Assembly: GCA_910587715.1 (NCBI GenBank)
Contig: CAJUMV010000005.1
Location: 1 to 64,000 of the forward strand
Source of the DNA: an uncultured Lachnospiraceae bacterium
GTDB taxonomy: Bacteria > Bacillota > Clostridia > Lachnospirales > Lachnospiraceae
Reading direction: 5' to 3'
DNA: 64,000 nucleotides
In this document: one piece after another, positions 52,740-62,630 of the stretch
Numbering within the stretch: the first letter of the stretch is position 1
How the letters are laid out: each line of letters opens with the position of its first letter
The notes under the pieces: model-generated
Databases searched by the model: none
Told to the model about the DNA's origin: nothing
Seen by the model: the letters and a program-made list of their open reading frames with translations, nothing else
Position numbers and translations under genes: made by a program

Positions 52740-53858
52740 ATGAAGCAAAGGCACATAAATGACAAAAAGATTATCGCTGCGATAGAGAATAATTTGGATA
52801 AAAAATTTGTAATTTTCCCGTATGGTGTGCATGGAAAAAGAATAAAGCATTTGCTTAATATGAAATACAAGATTGACGAAATTGCAATAGTCGATAATAA
52901 GCTGTCAGATGATTGTGAGGATATTATCAATATAAATGAGATTCAGAGCATAGATGCGGAAGATTACGTGGTGTTGTTTGCTGTAAGTAATCTCGAAGTT
53001 TACGAAGAGCTACTTGAACAATCCAAATGTTTTCACGCAAATACTGTTTGTGATATTGCTTCTATTGAGTTGACTGATTTCTTCTCCATGTGCAGCGATA
53101 GATTACATATTGAAACTTGCAATAGTGAACAAATGGAGACAATATTTAAGTTGACACAAAAGACATGGACGCAGTTGGGAAGCAGCGAACCATATTGGTC
53201 GGTATTGACAGATAAAAAATATATGCAAAGAAATATGAACGGGGGGGGAGAATTTTATGAGACGGGACAGCAACCTTGTAAATGTATTATAAAAACGTTG
53301 ATTCGTAATAATGTTATTCAATTACCTGAAGAAGCGAAAGATTTAGAGATTACCGAAATCGGTTGTGGGACGGGGAGAGTGACTAAGCATTTGGCACAAG
53401 CTTTCAAAAAAGTAACAGCTATAGATATTTCTCCCGGAAATATTGAGATTGCATCTTCTGTTTTACAAAATGAAGAAAATGTTTCTTTTTGTTTATATAA
53501 ACGAATAGAAGATTATAAGAATTTGCCGAAGACGGATGTTGTCTATAGCATAATCGTTTTACAGCATAATGTTCCTTCTGTTATTGAGTATATGCTTAAT
53601 GAGATGTTTGGCTCACTTAAAGTAGGGGGCGTAGCTTATTTCCAAGTGCCGACTTATAAGGAGATCTATGAATTTAAGTTTGAGGAATATATAAAAAATT
53701 TGCGTATTGGTAATATGGAAATGCACTTGTTGGAACAGAAAAGAATTTATGAGATTGCTTATGAGAATGGATGCATTCCGATGGAAGTATGGCAGGATGG
53801 CTTATGTGCTGATGATAATTTCTCATGTACTTTTGTTATGAAAAAAGTGAGACAGTGA
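52740..53858 (+). CDS. SAM methyltransferase with N-terminal Rossmann-like module; in-frame poly-G tract
   Basis: This 372-residue protein has a divergent Rossmann-like module (about 20-115, FVIFPYGVHGKRIKHLL) and a class I methyltransferase domain (about 205-330: EITEIGCGTGRVTKHLA, VTAIDISPGNIEIASS, LKVGGVAYFQVP). A run of eight G (53241-53248) encodes Gly-Gly-Gly just before the methyltransferase core and keeps the frame open. ATG 52740 has GGGAGG upstream and is preferred over an overlapping earlier start at 52695. Confidence 0.87.
   Translation: MKQRHINDKKIIAAIENNLDKKFVIFPYGVHGKRIKHLLNMKYKIDEIAIVDNKLSDDCEDIININEIQSIDAEDYVVLFAVSNLEVYEELLEQSKCFHANTVCDIASIELTDFFSMCSDRLHIETCNSEQMETIFKLTQKTWTQLGSSEPYWSVLTDKKYMQRNMNGGGEFYETGQQPCKCIIKTLIRNNVIQLPEEAKDLEITEIGCGTGRVTKHLAQAFKKVTAIDISPGNIEIASSVLQNEENVSFCLYKRIEDYKNLPKTDVVYSIIVLQHNVPSVIEYMLNEMFGSLKVGGVAYFQVPTYKEIYEFKFEEYIKNLRIGNMEMHLLEQKRIYEIAYENGCIPMEVWQDGLCADDNFSCTFVMKKVRQ
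53241..53248 (+). repeat. Poly-G tract (8 G), in-frame
   Basis: Eight consecutive G lie between the two domains of the methyltransferase gene. It is shorter than the other tracts but in the range where slippage is observed in phase-variable genes of other bacteria. Confidence 0.85.
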
Positions 53859-53878
53859 TTATGGAAGAGGAATGAGCA

Positions 53879-55012
53879 ATGCATGATGTTTTAATTGATT
53901 TTCGATATTATCAGGGCGGAACTGCATTTCATGGCGGCGGCGAATACGGGAATGTTATTCTGGAGGAGTTATTAAGACAACCGGAACAAATTAATTGCGG
54001 AATTTTTTTCTTAAGTGGAAGAAATGTAGATTTAGGTATTTTGAAAAAATGTAAAGAGTCAGGATGGCGTGTCCATGCAATATGCGATTTGAGAAAGCTT
54101 TCTGCGCTTGTGAGAGATTATCATTATACGGTCATCTATTCCGCCCTGCCTTATAGCGGAGGGTGGGGAAAAATCAATTTTTCCGGTGCAATTCGCTTTA
54201 TAGGTACTTTCCACGGATTGAGAGATATCGAATTGGCGGATTGTGAAGATGAAGAAAACCGGCTGCAAAAGAGACAGCCTTATAGCGATGCGCTGCTTAC
54301 ATTTAAGGACTGTAAAATCATCACAGTTTCGGAGCATACCAAACACAGCATTTATTATCATTACCCGGAACTGCAGAAGGCGGATATTGAAGTACTCTAT
54401 TCGCCGCCCAAGAGGATATATACAACTGAAATTAGTAACGATGAGGAAATCTTAGATAAATGCGGAGTGATACCCGGCAATTATGGGTTAATCGTTAGCG
54501 CGGGGATTTGGTATAAAAATGGAAAGCGGGCGATGCTTGCGTATGATAAGATATTTTCCCAACAATATGAATTTATTAATTCGGGATTTAAAGTGTTGGT
54601 CGTTGGGGTGAAAAACAAAACAGAGATGTTGAGCAATATCATTCACAAGGAACGTTTCATTTTGCTGGATTATGTTTCGACAGAAATGCTGGAGGCGTTT
54701 TACCGCAATGCACAACTGTTTGTATATCCCTCTTTAAATGAAGGCTTTGGTTATCCGCCCTTGGAGGCGATGAAGTATGGAACGCTTTGTGCGTGTTCTG
54801 TCAATACTTCCATTGCAGAGGTCTGTCGGGATATGGTTTTATATTTCAATCCATTATTGATAGATGAAATAGCAATCAGAATTATAGAGAGCTTTTCGGA
54901 AAATATACGAGAAGAAAAGAAGGAAAAAATCAGGCAGCAGTTACCTGATGTGATAGAACGGCAGACAAGAGATTTGCAAAAATTGGTGAAAATTATTATA
55001 GGAGAGGCTTAA
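53879..55012 (+). CDS. GT4-like glycosyltransferase
   Basis: This 377-residue GT-B enzyme has a C-terminal nucleotide-sugar binding region typical of family 4 (SLNEGFGYPPLEAMKYGTLC with the EX7E motif, then SIAEVC). The N-terminal domain begins VLIDFRYYQGGTAFHGGGEYGN. It is the only complete catalytic protein from 48.2 to 63.9 kb without the Rossmann-like module. It should transfer a sugar in glycan assembly at the cytoplasmic face. Confidence 0.9.
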   Translation: MHDVLIDFRYYQGGTAFHGGGEYGNVILEELLRQPEQINCGIFFLSGRNVDLGILKKCKESGWRVHAICDLRKLSALVRDYHYTVIYSALPYSGGWGKINFSGAIRFIGTFHGLRDIELADCEDEENRLQKRQPYSDALLTFKDCKIITVSEHTKHSIYYHYPELQKADIEVLYSPPKRIYTTEISNDEEILDKCGVIPGNYGLIVSAGIWYKNGKRAMLAYDKIFSQQYEFINSGFKVLVVGVKNKTEMLSNIIHKERFILLDYVSTEMLEAFYRNAQLFVYPSLNEGFGYPPLEAMKYGTLCACSVNTSIAEVCRDMVLYFNPLLIDEIAIRIIESFSENIREEKKEKIRQQLPDVIERQTRDLQKLVKIIIGEA

Positions 55013-55014
55013 AA

Positions 55015-55410
55015 ATGGAGCGGAAATTAAAACGATATAAAATGATAGAGGAATTTTATCATATATTCGACCAGTGGCTCACGTTGATAGAGAGTGGAAT
55101 CAGTATTGACGCTATCTTAGAAAGAAAGGGATATCATAAGGTTGCCGTTTGGGGCATGGGTACGATGGCAATACATTTTATTAAAGCGCTTGAGCAGAGC
55201 GGTGTGTCGGTGGAATATGCGGTGGATAAACCGGGGGCCGAGTATTATACGTCTGTTAAGGTCATTTCTGCGAATGAAATCTGTCTTCCGGTAGATGTAA
55301 TCGTTTATACAAATCCGGATGAGAATTTAGAAGAAGTACAGGGTGTTGCGGATAGGCTGAATTGTGATGTGGTAAGCTTGGCGGATGTGATTTTTGATAA
55401 TATGAAATAA
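55015..55410 (+). CDS. Stand-alone Rossmann-like module
   Basis: This 131-residue protein consists of a short helical leader (1-38) and the same Rossmann-like module seen fused in the neighbours (about 40-130, KVAVWGMGTMAIHFIKALEQ, then VDVIVYTNPDENLEEV). It has no catalytic domain. It begins 2 bases after the glycosyltransferase gene and is followed 15 bases later by the next gene, so it is fully in the operon. Its existence suggests that the module has its own role. Confidence 0.8.
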   Translation: MERKLKRYKMIEEFYHIFDQWLTLIESGISIDAILERKGYHKVAVWGMGTMAIHFIKALEQSGVSVEYAVDKPGAEYYTSVKVISANEICLPVDVIVYTNPDENLEEVQGVADRLNCDVVSLADVIFDNMK

Positions 55411-55425
55411 TTGAGGACAGGAAAT

Positions 55426-56541
55426 ATGAAGCAGGAAGTGGCAGTAATCATTCCATATTATCATAATGATTTAAGCGTTACAGAGCAAATTTCTTATGAG
55501 CAGTGTAAAAAAGTATTACATAGCTTTCCTATTATATTCGTAGTACCAAAGAATTTTCGGATAGAACTGAAAGAGCTTCCCGAGAAATGGGATGTTGTAG
55601 AAGTCCCTGCTCAGTGGATGTCTGATGTAGAAGCATATAATCAGATGATGCTTAATAAAGAATTTTATCAATTTTTTCAACAATATCGTTATATTTTGAT
55701 TCATCAGTTGGACGTGTATGTCTTTTCAGACAGATTGTTAGAATTTTGCAGATATGATTATGATTATATTGGAGCGCCATGGATAGAAGGAAAATTTGAA
55801 GCAAAACTTGCGGAGAAAGGGGTTTTGTATGTAGGTAACGGCGGATTTTCCTTGCGAAAGGTGGAGTCCTGTCTGAAACAGTTAGAGAAAGAGAATTTAG
55901 AGCAGGTTAGATATAACGAAGATGTATTTTGGGCATCGCGGACAGAAGATTTTAAGCTCGCGCCGAAAGAAGTTGCGTGGCAATTTTCCTTTGAAAGGCC
56001 GGTAAAGACTTTATACAAACTGAATGGAGAACAACTGCCGTTTGGGTGTCATGCGTGGATGAAATATAACTTGGACTTTTTTAGACCTTATATAGCGAAT
56101 GACGGTTACTCAATGGTTTGGGATATACATTATGAGCCGCAAGGGGATTCAACGAATGAATATGCAGACAGGCGTTGTCTGACTGCATCAAAGAGTGTGG
56201 TATGGAGAAGTCTTTTAAATAGCTGCGAGATTGTTCCGCGAATGATATGGATATATGGTGCGGGGAACTATGGCATGTTGTGCGGTTATCTGCTGCGCGA
56301 TTTGGATGATTGTAAAGTGGCTTATGTGGATAAGAATGAAGAAAAATGGGGTAAGAGTATGTGGGAGATTCCGATTATGCCGCCAAAAGAGATAGCGCAT
56401 ACGAATGGAACACTTGTAATTGTGGCAATGAAATATACGGAAACCGTTGTGCGGGAATTATCGGAGAAGGGATATCGAAGGGAAAATGATTTGCTGGAAT
56501 TTTCTATGTTGGTACATGCCATAAATAGTGAAATGCCGTAA
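55426..56541 (+). CDS. DUF5672-like glycosyltransferase with C-terminal Rossmann-like module
   Basis: This 371-residue protein resembles DUF5672 glycosyltransferases (about 1-225: VAVIIPYYHNDLSVTEQISY, YILIHQLDVYVFSDRLLEF, YIGAPWIEGKF and VGNGGFSLRKVESCL, then a late Asn-Glu-Asp: RYNEDVFWASR). A C-terminal Rossmann-like module follows (about 272-365, MIWIYGAGNYGMLCGYLL). ATG 55426 with an AGGA-type site is preferred over TTG 55411. Confidence 0.82.
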   Translation: MKQEVAVIIPYYHNDLSVTEQISYEQCKKVLHSFPIIFVVPKNFRIELKELPEKWDVVEVPAQWMSDVEAYNQMMLNKEFYQFFQQYRYILIHQLDVYVFSDRLLEFCRYDYDYIGAPWIEGKFEAKLAEKGVLYVGNGGFSLRKVESCLKQLEKENLEQVRYNEDVFWASRTEDFKLAPKEVAWQFSFERPVKTLYKLNGEQLPFGCHAWMKYNLDFFRPYIANDGYSMVWDIHYEPQGDSTNEYADRRCLTASKSVVWRSLLNSCEIVPRMIWIYGAGNYGMLCGYLLRDLDDCKVAYVDKNEEKWGKSMWEIPIMPPKEIAHTNGTLVIVAMKYTETVVRELSEKGYRRENDLLEFSMLVHAINSEMP

Positions 56542-56583
56542 AGCGATTGATTGAGGTGTTGAGAAGAATGGAGTTATGTATAG

Positions 56584-57765
56584 ATGGACGAATATCATAT
56601 TATTGCTGATGACAAAATGAATGTGGTCAAAAGAAACATAGAGAGAATCAAAGTTGCTGTTCTAATACATTTATTTTATGAAGATCAAATAGTTCTCTAT
56701 CAGGAATACATCAAAAAGATACCTGCATTTATTGATATTATAATTATTTCTTCAAAAGATACGATTTTGGAAATGTTCGATAATACATTTATAAAAATAA
56801 AGAAAATAAACCGGGGTCGGGATATAAGTGCATTACTTGTAGCGGCGGGAGAAGTGATATTTGAATATGAATATATATGTTTTGTCCATGATAAAAAAGA
56901 AAAGGAGCTGAAACTCAAGGCAGACACAGAGTATTGGGTAAAAAATTTATGGGACAATATGCTACAATCGGAGGCGTATGTATACAATATTTTGGATTTA
57001 TTAGCCAATAATGACAAGCTTGGCATGTTGGCGCCATTGCCTCCACACGGACGCGAATTTGGTACTTGGTTGAATAGAACATGGGGACCTAATTATGAAA
57101 AAACAAAGAAGCTGGCTGATGAATTGGCAATTAGGACGGAAATATGCAGGGAGTGTCCGCCAATTACTTACGGCACCGTTTTTTGGGCTAAAACAAAAGC
57201 ATTGCGAAAGTTATTTATAAAAGATTGGAAATATGAGGATTTTCCGTTGGAACCCATGAAAAATAACGGTGAAATTAACCATGCGGTAGAAAGAATTTTA
57301 CAGTATGTAGTGATGGATGCGGGATATGAGACAAAAATAGTGCTATCGTCATCTTTTGCGGCTGCTTTTATCAACAAATTACATGATGAACTGAATGATT
57401 TGTGGGAACAGATGGATTTGGTGGTAGGAATAAGAAGCTATGAAGAATTGGAACAGTATCACAGTAGAATTGAAAAAATCAAAAAGTTTAAAAATGGGTG
57501 TGAGGATATTTATTTGTATGGTATCGGAAGAATAGGGAGAAGATGCTTGAGGATATGTAGAATTTTAGACATTATTCCCAAAGGGATTATCGTTACAAAA
57601 CCGGATAAAGAACAAGTTGTGATGGAGGATATTCCCGTAATCGGTATTTCAGAATTGGTTTCTCTAAATGGAGCAGGAATTATTATTTCGGCAGGTAAGG
57701 GTCATAGGGAAGAAATGGAGAACGAACTAAAAAAGAGGGGAATTACGTCATATATATTTTTTTAG
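56584..57765 (+). CDS. RgpF-like rhamnan synthesis domain protein with C-terminal Rossmann-like module
   Basis: This 393-residue protein matches the rhamnan-synthesis protein F (RgpF) type domain over about 22-290: VAVLIHLFYEDQIVLYQEYI, NRGRDISALLVAAGE, YICFVHDKKEK, and MLAPLPPHG. A C-terminal Rossmann-like module (about 307-393, IYLYGIGRIGRRCLRICRIL) follows. RgpF proteins act in rhamnose-polymer assembly, so the glycan may contain rhamnose or a related deoxysugar. Confidence 0.85.
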   Translation: MDEYHIIADDKMNVVKRNIERIKVAVLIHLFYEDQIVLYQEYIKKIPAFIDIIIISSKDTILEMFDNTFIKIKKINRGRDISALLVAAGEVIFEYEYICFVHDKKEKELKLKADTEYWVKNLWDNMLQSEAYVYNILDLLANNDKLGMLAPLPPHGREFGTWLNRTWGPNYEKTKKLADELAIRTEICRECPPITYGTVFWAKTKALRKLFIKDWKYEDFPLEPMKNNGEINHAVERILQYVVMDAGYETKIVLSSSFAAAFINKLHDELNDLWEQMDLVVGIRSYEELEQYHSRIEKIKKFKNGCEDIYLYGIGRIGRRCLRICRILDIIPKGIIVTKPDKEQVVMEDIPVIGISELVSLNGAGIIISAGKGHREEMENELKKRGITSYIFF

Positions 57766-57805
57766 CGAAAGATTTTATTGAGGGAGGTAGGGGGACTAGG
57801 GAAAT

Positions 57806-58981
57806 ATGGAGGAGCTTGTTTCTGTAATTATTCCGGTTTACAACAGGCAGGAAACCATTGCGAGAGCATTAGACAGCGTTTTGGAACAAACCTACGAGAA
57901 TATGGAAGTCATTATTGTGGACGACGGCTCGTCTGACGATACGATGGAGATTCTGAAAAGCTATTCAGATTCCAGAATAAGGATTTTGTCCCAAAATCAT
58001 AAGGGCGCGTGTGCTGCCAGAAACCGGGGGATTGATGAGGCAAAAGGAAAATACATTGCTTTTCAGGACAGTGATGATGAATGGATGTCAGAAAAGTTAT
58101 GTAAACAGATTATATATATGAAGAGAAAGGATTTTAAAGTATGTTATTGCCCGCATCTGCTATATGACGACAAAATCAAAACGATTCCGCAAGAGTATCT
58201 TTTAACAGATAAATATGAAGATAATATCGGAGATACTTTAAAATCTGGAAATGTGATTAGTACACAGACGCTTGTGGTGGAAAAAAGTGTTTTAGATGCC
58301 GTGGGGAAGTTTGACGAGGAAATGCCGCGGCTGCAGGATTATGAGCTGATAATACGGATAGTACAGAGATACAAAATTGGTTATTATGCGGAAGCGTTAG
58401 TGAAGGTATATCGTCAGCCAATTAGTATTAGCAATGATAATAGCGCATATAAAGAAGCGGTTTATCAATTAATAAAAAAACATGGACACTTTTTTGAACA
58501 CGAATATATGAAGTCTATGATTTTTAGCACGGCAGAGTTTGTACAGGAGGACGATATCGAATACTTGCACAGGCTGCACAGAGTATCCGGAGTGCCGATT
58601 GAAGAAAGCTTCATTAGAGTCGCGAAAGAGCATTTTCCGCTGCTTTCGCTGTTCAGATTGTGGCAAAAGCATCAGTATATTGGATTTGAGGAAAAATTGC
58701 GGACGGGAGAGTTTTTCATATATGGAGCGGGAAAATATGCAAAGAGGGTGTTTGCGGTACTGCTGGAGAAAAATTTGAAACCAAAAAGTTTTCTGGTCTC
58801 GTCAGCGGATGACGCCGGAGGGGATATCCAGGGGATTCCTGTTGAAAATCTGAAAGAGGATGATAAAAAAATGCCGGTACTAATTGCTGTCGGCTTGAAA
58901 AAGCAGGAAGAGATTATGAGGTATCTTGATGAAAAAGGGGTTGAAGACTATTGTGCATATCCCTTGTTTGAATTGCAATAG
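57806..58981 (+). CDS. GT2 glycosyltransferase with C-terminal Rossmann-like module
   Basis: This 391-residue protein has a GT-A family 2 domain (about 4-225: VSVIIPVYNRQETIARALDS, IIVDDGSSDDTMEIL, and QDSDDEW at the metal site). A C-terminal Rossmann-like module (about 300-388, FFIYGAGKYAKRVFAVLL) follows. The domain order is the same as in the GT2 gene at 49217, but the sequences differ, so they probably act on different sugars. Confidence 0.9.
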   Translation: MEELVSVIIPVYNRQETIARALDSVLEQTYENMEVIIVDDGSSDDTMEILKSYSDSRIRILSQNHKGACAARNRGIDEAKGKYIAFQDSDDEWMSEKLCKQIIYMKRKDFKVCYCPHLLYDDKIKTIPQEYLLTDKYEDNIGDTLKSGNVISTQTLVVEKSVLDAVGKFDEEMPRLQDYELIIRIVQRYKIGYYAEALVKVYRQPISISNDNSAYKEAVYQLIKKHGHFFEHEYMKSMIFSTAEFVQEDDIEYLHRLHRVSGVPIEESFIRVAKEHFPLLSLFRLWQKHQYIGFEEKLRTGEFFIYGAGKYAKRVFAVLLEKNLKPKSFLVSSADDAGGDIQGIPVENLKEDDKKMPVLIAVGLKKQEEIMRYLDEKGVEDYCAYPLFELQ

Positions 58982-59027
58982 ATAATCAAAACGGGAGCGG
59001 CGTGTCTGAGGAGAGGAATGTGTGAAG

Positions 59028-60023
59028 ATGAAACAAAAAATTGTATGGTACGGGATGGGAAAATTTGCGAAAAAGATTATGGGAGCGCTTGATGAGAGCA
59101 ATGCGGACATGCCGTATGAAATAGTTGCCTATATGGATAAGAAGCAGCGGCATTGTCTGGGGCATGAAGTTGTCAGCCCGGAACGGCTGGGCGACTTCCT
59201 TTATGATTATATTGTGGTAGCGACGGAAAAATATTATGAAAATATCAGTCGGGAACTGGTTGAGAGATACCATGTTGATATAAATAAAATTAAGCCGTGG
59301 CAGAAACTGGTGGAAGGCGGGAATTACATATGTAATATCTGTGGAAGAACGGCGGCCTTCTTTTTGCCGACGGGGGCATCCTGCGAGCTGTTTGAAAGAA
59401 AAAATGTGGTAGGGGGAGGAAAACGCAAAAACGCCATATGCCCCCTTTGCGGCAGCATGGACCGTTTCAGGTGGCTTCAATATGTTTTGGAGACACAGAC
59501 AGACATTTATACGAAACAAAATAAAATTCTTCATTTTGCGCCGGAAAAACAGCTGGCAGATAAAATACGGCAGAAGAATCCGGAATATCTGTCTGCGGAT
59601 ATTATCGAGGGGCTGGCGGATGTGGCGGAGGATATTACGGAGCTTTCCTTTGCGGATGATACGTTTGATTATATTATTTTTAACCATGTACTGGAGCATA
59701 TCGGGGATGAGGAGAAAGCCTTAAAAGAGGTAAAGCGCTGTGTCAAAGCCGGGGGAAAGATAATTTTATCTGTACCGATTTGCTGGGAAGAAAAGACGTT
59801 TGAAAGGGAGGATATCGTTACCCCGCAGGATAGAGAAAAATATTATGGACAGAAAGACCATGTCAGACTTTATGGATATGACTTTCAACAAAAAATCGAA
59901 ACCTATGGATTTGAAGTACAGCGGTGCTCTTATCACAGGGAGGCGTATGGGGAAGAGCTTGTAAAACTGTCGCTTTTAGAAAATGATACGATATGGATAC
60001 TGAGTAAAAAAGAGGAAGGATAG
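59028..60023 (+). CDS. SAM methyltransferase with N-terminal Rossmann-like module and zinc ribbon
   Basis: This 331-residue protein has a Rossmann-like module at its very start (about 3-100, IVWYGMGKFAKKIMGAL). A Cys4 zinc-ribbon-like segment follows (CNICG near 105 and CPLCG near 140). The class I methyltransferase domain (about 160-290) has ILHFAPEKQLADKI and NHVLEHIGDEEKALKEVKR, with KAGGKIILSVP. ATG 59028, after a GAGGAGAGG site, is preferred over GTG 59022. It lacks a long poly-G tract, unlike the other three operon methyltransferases. Confidence 0.86.
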   Translation: MKQKIVWYGMGKFAKKIMGALDESNADMPYEIVAYMDKKQRHCLGHEVVSPERLGDFLYDYIVVATEKYYENISRELVERYHVDINKIKPWQKLVEGGNYICNICGRTAAFFLPTGASCELFERKNVVGGGKRKNAICPLCGSMDRFRWLQYVLETQTDIYTKQNKILHFAPEKQLADKIRQKNPEYLSADIIEGLADVAEDITELSFADDTFDYIIFNHVLEHIGDEEKALKEVKRCVKAGGKIILSVPICWEEKTFEREDIVTPQDREKYYGQKDHVRLYGYDFQQKIETYGFEVQRCSYHREAYGEELVKLSLLENDTIWILSKKEEG

Positions 60024-60029
60024 GGAGCT

Positions 60030-62606
60030 ATGTGTTATATCAGCTTTTGCATCTCGTCGTATGAACGGAAAACTATGTTAATAGAACTGGTAGAGCATCT
60101 ATTATCCTGCAATTCACAGGATATTGAGGTGGCAGTTGTAGACGACTGCTCACAGGATGGGACGGCGGAAGCGCTTGCTAAAATTTCCGATAAACGCTTT
60201 CGTTATCGTGTGAATTCGGTGAATAGAGGAGCGGCTTTATGCTGGTATGACGCGCTGGAGTTTGGACAGGGGAAATGGCTGTTTCAGCTTCTCGACAGAG
60301 ATTGGATTGATATTCGCCTGATTGGAAAACTGATAGAAATTTTGCGGAAACTGGAGGAGAGCAACGCAGGCTTTGCGGTAGCCGGGGAACAGATGAACGG
60401 GGCTGGAGATTTTCAGATATATGCGAAAGGTCTGGAAACATGGAAGGAGTTTGCGCTTCGCGATTCCCATCCGACAGGTCAAATCTTTCGAAGGGACTGC
60501 TGGAGGGAGATAGAAAACCGGGAGCAGTATTTTGCGAACCAGCAATATGGGATATATCCTCACGGGTATTTGTATGCCGTTTTGGGGAATCGTTATGCAG
60601 GGGCGCAGATTCATCCGGATATCTGCTCGACAGTGACTTACGGGGAGAGATATGAAAAAACGGTTTCCCGCGTATATGAAACGCGGGCGGATAAGCGACC
60701 GTGGTTTTATCCGGAGCAGGGAATGAAATTTTTAAAGCTTGCCTGTGAGCATCTGGAATTGATTGAAGGAGATGAGGAGCAGCGGCAGCAGGTGGCCAAA
60801 AACTGTTACATAAGATTTGCCAGATTTGCCACATTAATTTACTATCACGCCTGTACGGATGAGGTAATAAAACGGCGTTATCATTGCGAGGAGTTATCTA
60901 CAGATTATATAGAGCTGATGAATCACCTGTTTTCTTATATATATGAAGCGCATAAGTATTTTGAAGCGCAGAATTTTATATGGGAAACTGAGTCTTTTTA
61001 TCATATGTTGAGTTTGGCAGATAAGGAAATATTGGGGGAATGGATGCCTTGGATAGAATCCGTCAGGCTGCAGAATCAGGAGGAACAGACGTGGGAAACG
61101 TTTCAGCGTGTTGCCAAAAATAAAAAAATATTTATTTTTGGACTGGGAAAATTGTCTGAGATTTTATGTGATACCTATTTGAAGGACGGCTTCATAGAAG
61201 GCGTTGTGGACAATGATGTGCGAAAACAGGGCATGGAAATTTCCGATTATTGCTCCTATACGGAAAATGTTACCTTTAAAAACAGTAAAATTATGCCGAC
61301 GGAGGCGCTTTTGAATTATGATGCGGAAAATACGGCTATTTTGATTAGCAGTATACGTTCCTATTTGGAGATTATTAATCAGTTATCGGAGCTGGGACAT
61401 CGGAATTATTTCGTGACCACAATCATGTTTGACAAGGTGCGGGATGAAGTTGAATGGAAGAAATACACCAGAGAATACGACATAGAGGAGTGCAGTAAAT
61501 ATCCGATAGATGACCGTAAAATTATTTTTTATGCCATGGGAAGATATTCCGGTCATGGAAAAGCGATTACGGAAAGTCTTTTGGCGTTAAAAGAAAATCT
61601 GGATATCGTATGGCTCGTGAAGGAAGAGCATCTGAATGCGGATGTTCCAAAGGGGGTGCGTCTGGTCAGCATTTCAAACAGAAGGAAGCAGGTTTATGAG
61701 ATGGAAACCGCGAAATGCTGGATATATGAGCATCCTGTTTCGAGAGATTATGTGAAAAGGCCGGAGCAATATTATATTCAGATAAAGCACTGGTCGTCTA
61801 TTACTTTAAAAACCTTTGGGCGGATGCTCCATGAGTTTCGAAACGAGGAGGAGGCTGTGGAACATTGGCGGTATAATGGGGAAATTATGGACTATGTTTT
61901 CGCAGGCAGTGATTTTGATGAAGAGACGTGTAGACGCGGCTTCTGCTTTGATAAAGAAGTGATACGGGTGGGCTCTCCGCGGTCAGATATATTATTCAGA
62001 GGCCCTGAGGTGAGGCAAAAGATTTTTCGCGAGTTTCATCTGGAGTTGGCGACGAAAATCGCAATATACGCGCCGACTTTCCGCCTGACGGAGGATGGAA
62101 AGGCCAGCAAGGATGTTCTCAGGACGACAAAAATGGATTTCTTCCGTTTAAAGGAAGCGTTGGAGAGAAGGTTTGACGGAAACTGGATTATTTTTTTGCG
62201 TTTCCACCCGCTGAATCATTTGGCGGATGAAAATGCCGGGCTTCCCCAATTTGTGAGAAATGTGACAGACTATGAGGACGGAGAAGAGCTGGTGGCCGCC
62301 TCGGATATTTTGATTACAGACTACTCAAGTATTATGTTTGAGCCGGCGTTTGTAAAAAAGCCCGTTTTTTTATATGCGCCCGACAGGAAACAATATATCA
62401 ATCAGGAAAGGGAGCTGCTGCTGGATTACGACTCGCTGCCCTTCGATATTTCAGAGAATAATGAAGAGCTGTGCAAAGATATCCGCTCATTTGACACAGA
62501 TAGCTATGAAAAAAGACTGGATTTTTTCCTGAAAAAATATGGCGTTTGTGAAGACGGTCATGCTAGCGAAAGAGCGGCCGAATTTATCGTGAAATTGGTT
62601 TCGTGA
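60030..62606 (+). CDS. Three-domain GT2 / Rossmann-like / CDP-glycerol glycerophosphotransferase
   Basis: This 858-residue protein joins an N-terminal GT2 domain, a middle Rossmann-like module and a C-terminal CDP-glycerol glycerophosphotransferase. The GT2 domain (about 1-240) has YISFCISSYERKTMLIELVE, VAVVDDCSQDGT and LLDRDW at the metal position. The module (about 365-470) has FIFGLGKLSEILCDTYL. The third domain (about 490-855) has SSITLKTFGRML, RVGSPRSDIL, FLRFHPLN and the signature ILITDYSSIMFEPAFVKKPV. One polypeptide could add both a sugar and a glycerol-phosphate (or related polyol-phosphate). It starts 6 bases after the previous stop. Confidence 0.88.
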   Translation: MCYISFCISSYERKTMLIELVEHLLSCNSQDIEVAVVDDCSQDGTAEALAKISDKRFRYRVNSVNRGAALCWYDALEFGQGKWLFQLLDRDWIDIRLIGKLIEILRKLEESNAGFAVAGEQMNGAGDFQIYAKGLETWKEFALRDSHPTGQIFRRDCWREIENREQYFANQQYGIYPHGYLYAVLGNRYAGAQIHPDICSTVTYGERYEKTVSRVYETRADKRPWFYPEQGMKFLKLACEHLELIEGDEEQRQQVAKNCYIRFARFATLIYYHACTDEVIKRRYHCEELSTDYIELMNHLFSYIYEAHKYFEAQNFIWETESFYHMLSLADKEILGEWMPWIESVRLQNQEEQTWETFQRVAKNKKIFIFGLGKLSEILCDTYLKDGFIEGVVDNDVRKQGMEISDYCSYTENVTFKNSKIMPTEALLNYDAENTAILISSIRSYLEIINQLSELGHRNYFVTTIMFDKVRDEVEWKKYTREYDIEECSKYPIDDRKIIFYAMGRYSGHGKAITESLLALKENLDIVWLVKEEHLNADVPKGVRLVSISNRRKQVYEMETAKCWIYEHPVSRDYVKRPEQYYIQIKHWSSITLKTFGRMLHEFRNEEEAVEHWRYNGEIMDYVFAGSDFDEETCRRGFCFDKEVIRVGSPRSDILFRGPEVRQKIFREFHLELATKIAIYAPTFRLTEDGKASKDVLRTTKMDFFRLKEALERRFDGNWIIFLRFHPLNHLADENAGLPQFVRNVTDYEDGEELVAASDILITDYSSIMFEPAFVKKPVFLYAPDRKQYINQERELLLDYDSLPFDISENNEELCKDIRSFDTDSYEKRLDFFLKKYGVCEDGHASERAAEFIVKLVS

Positions 62607-62630
62607 TTATGGACGAAAAGAGGATATGTT

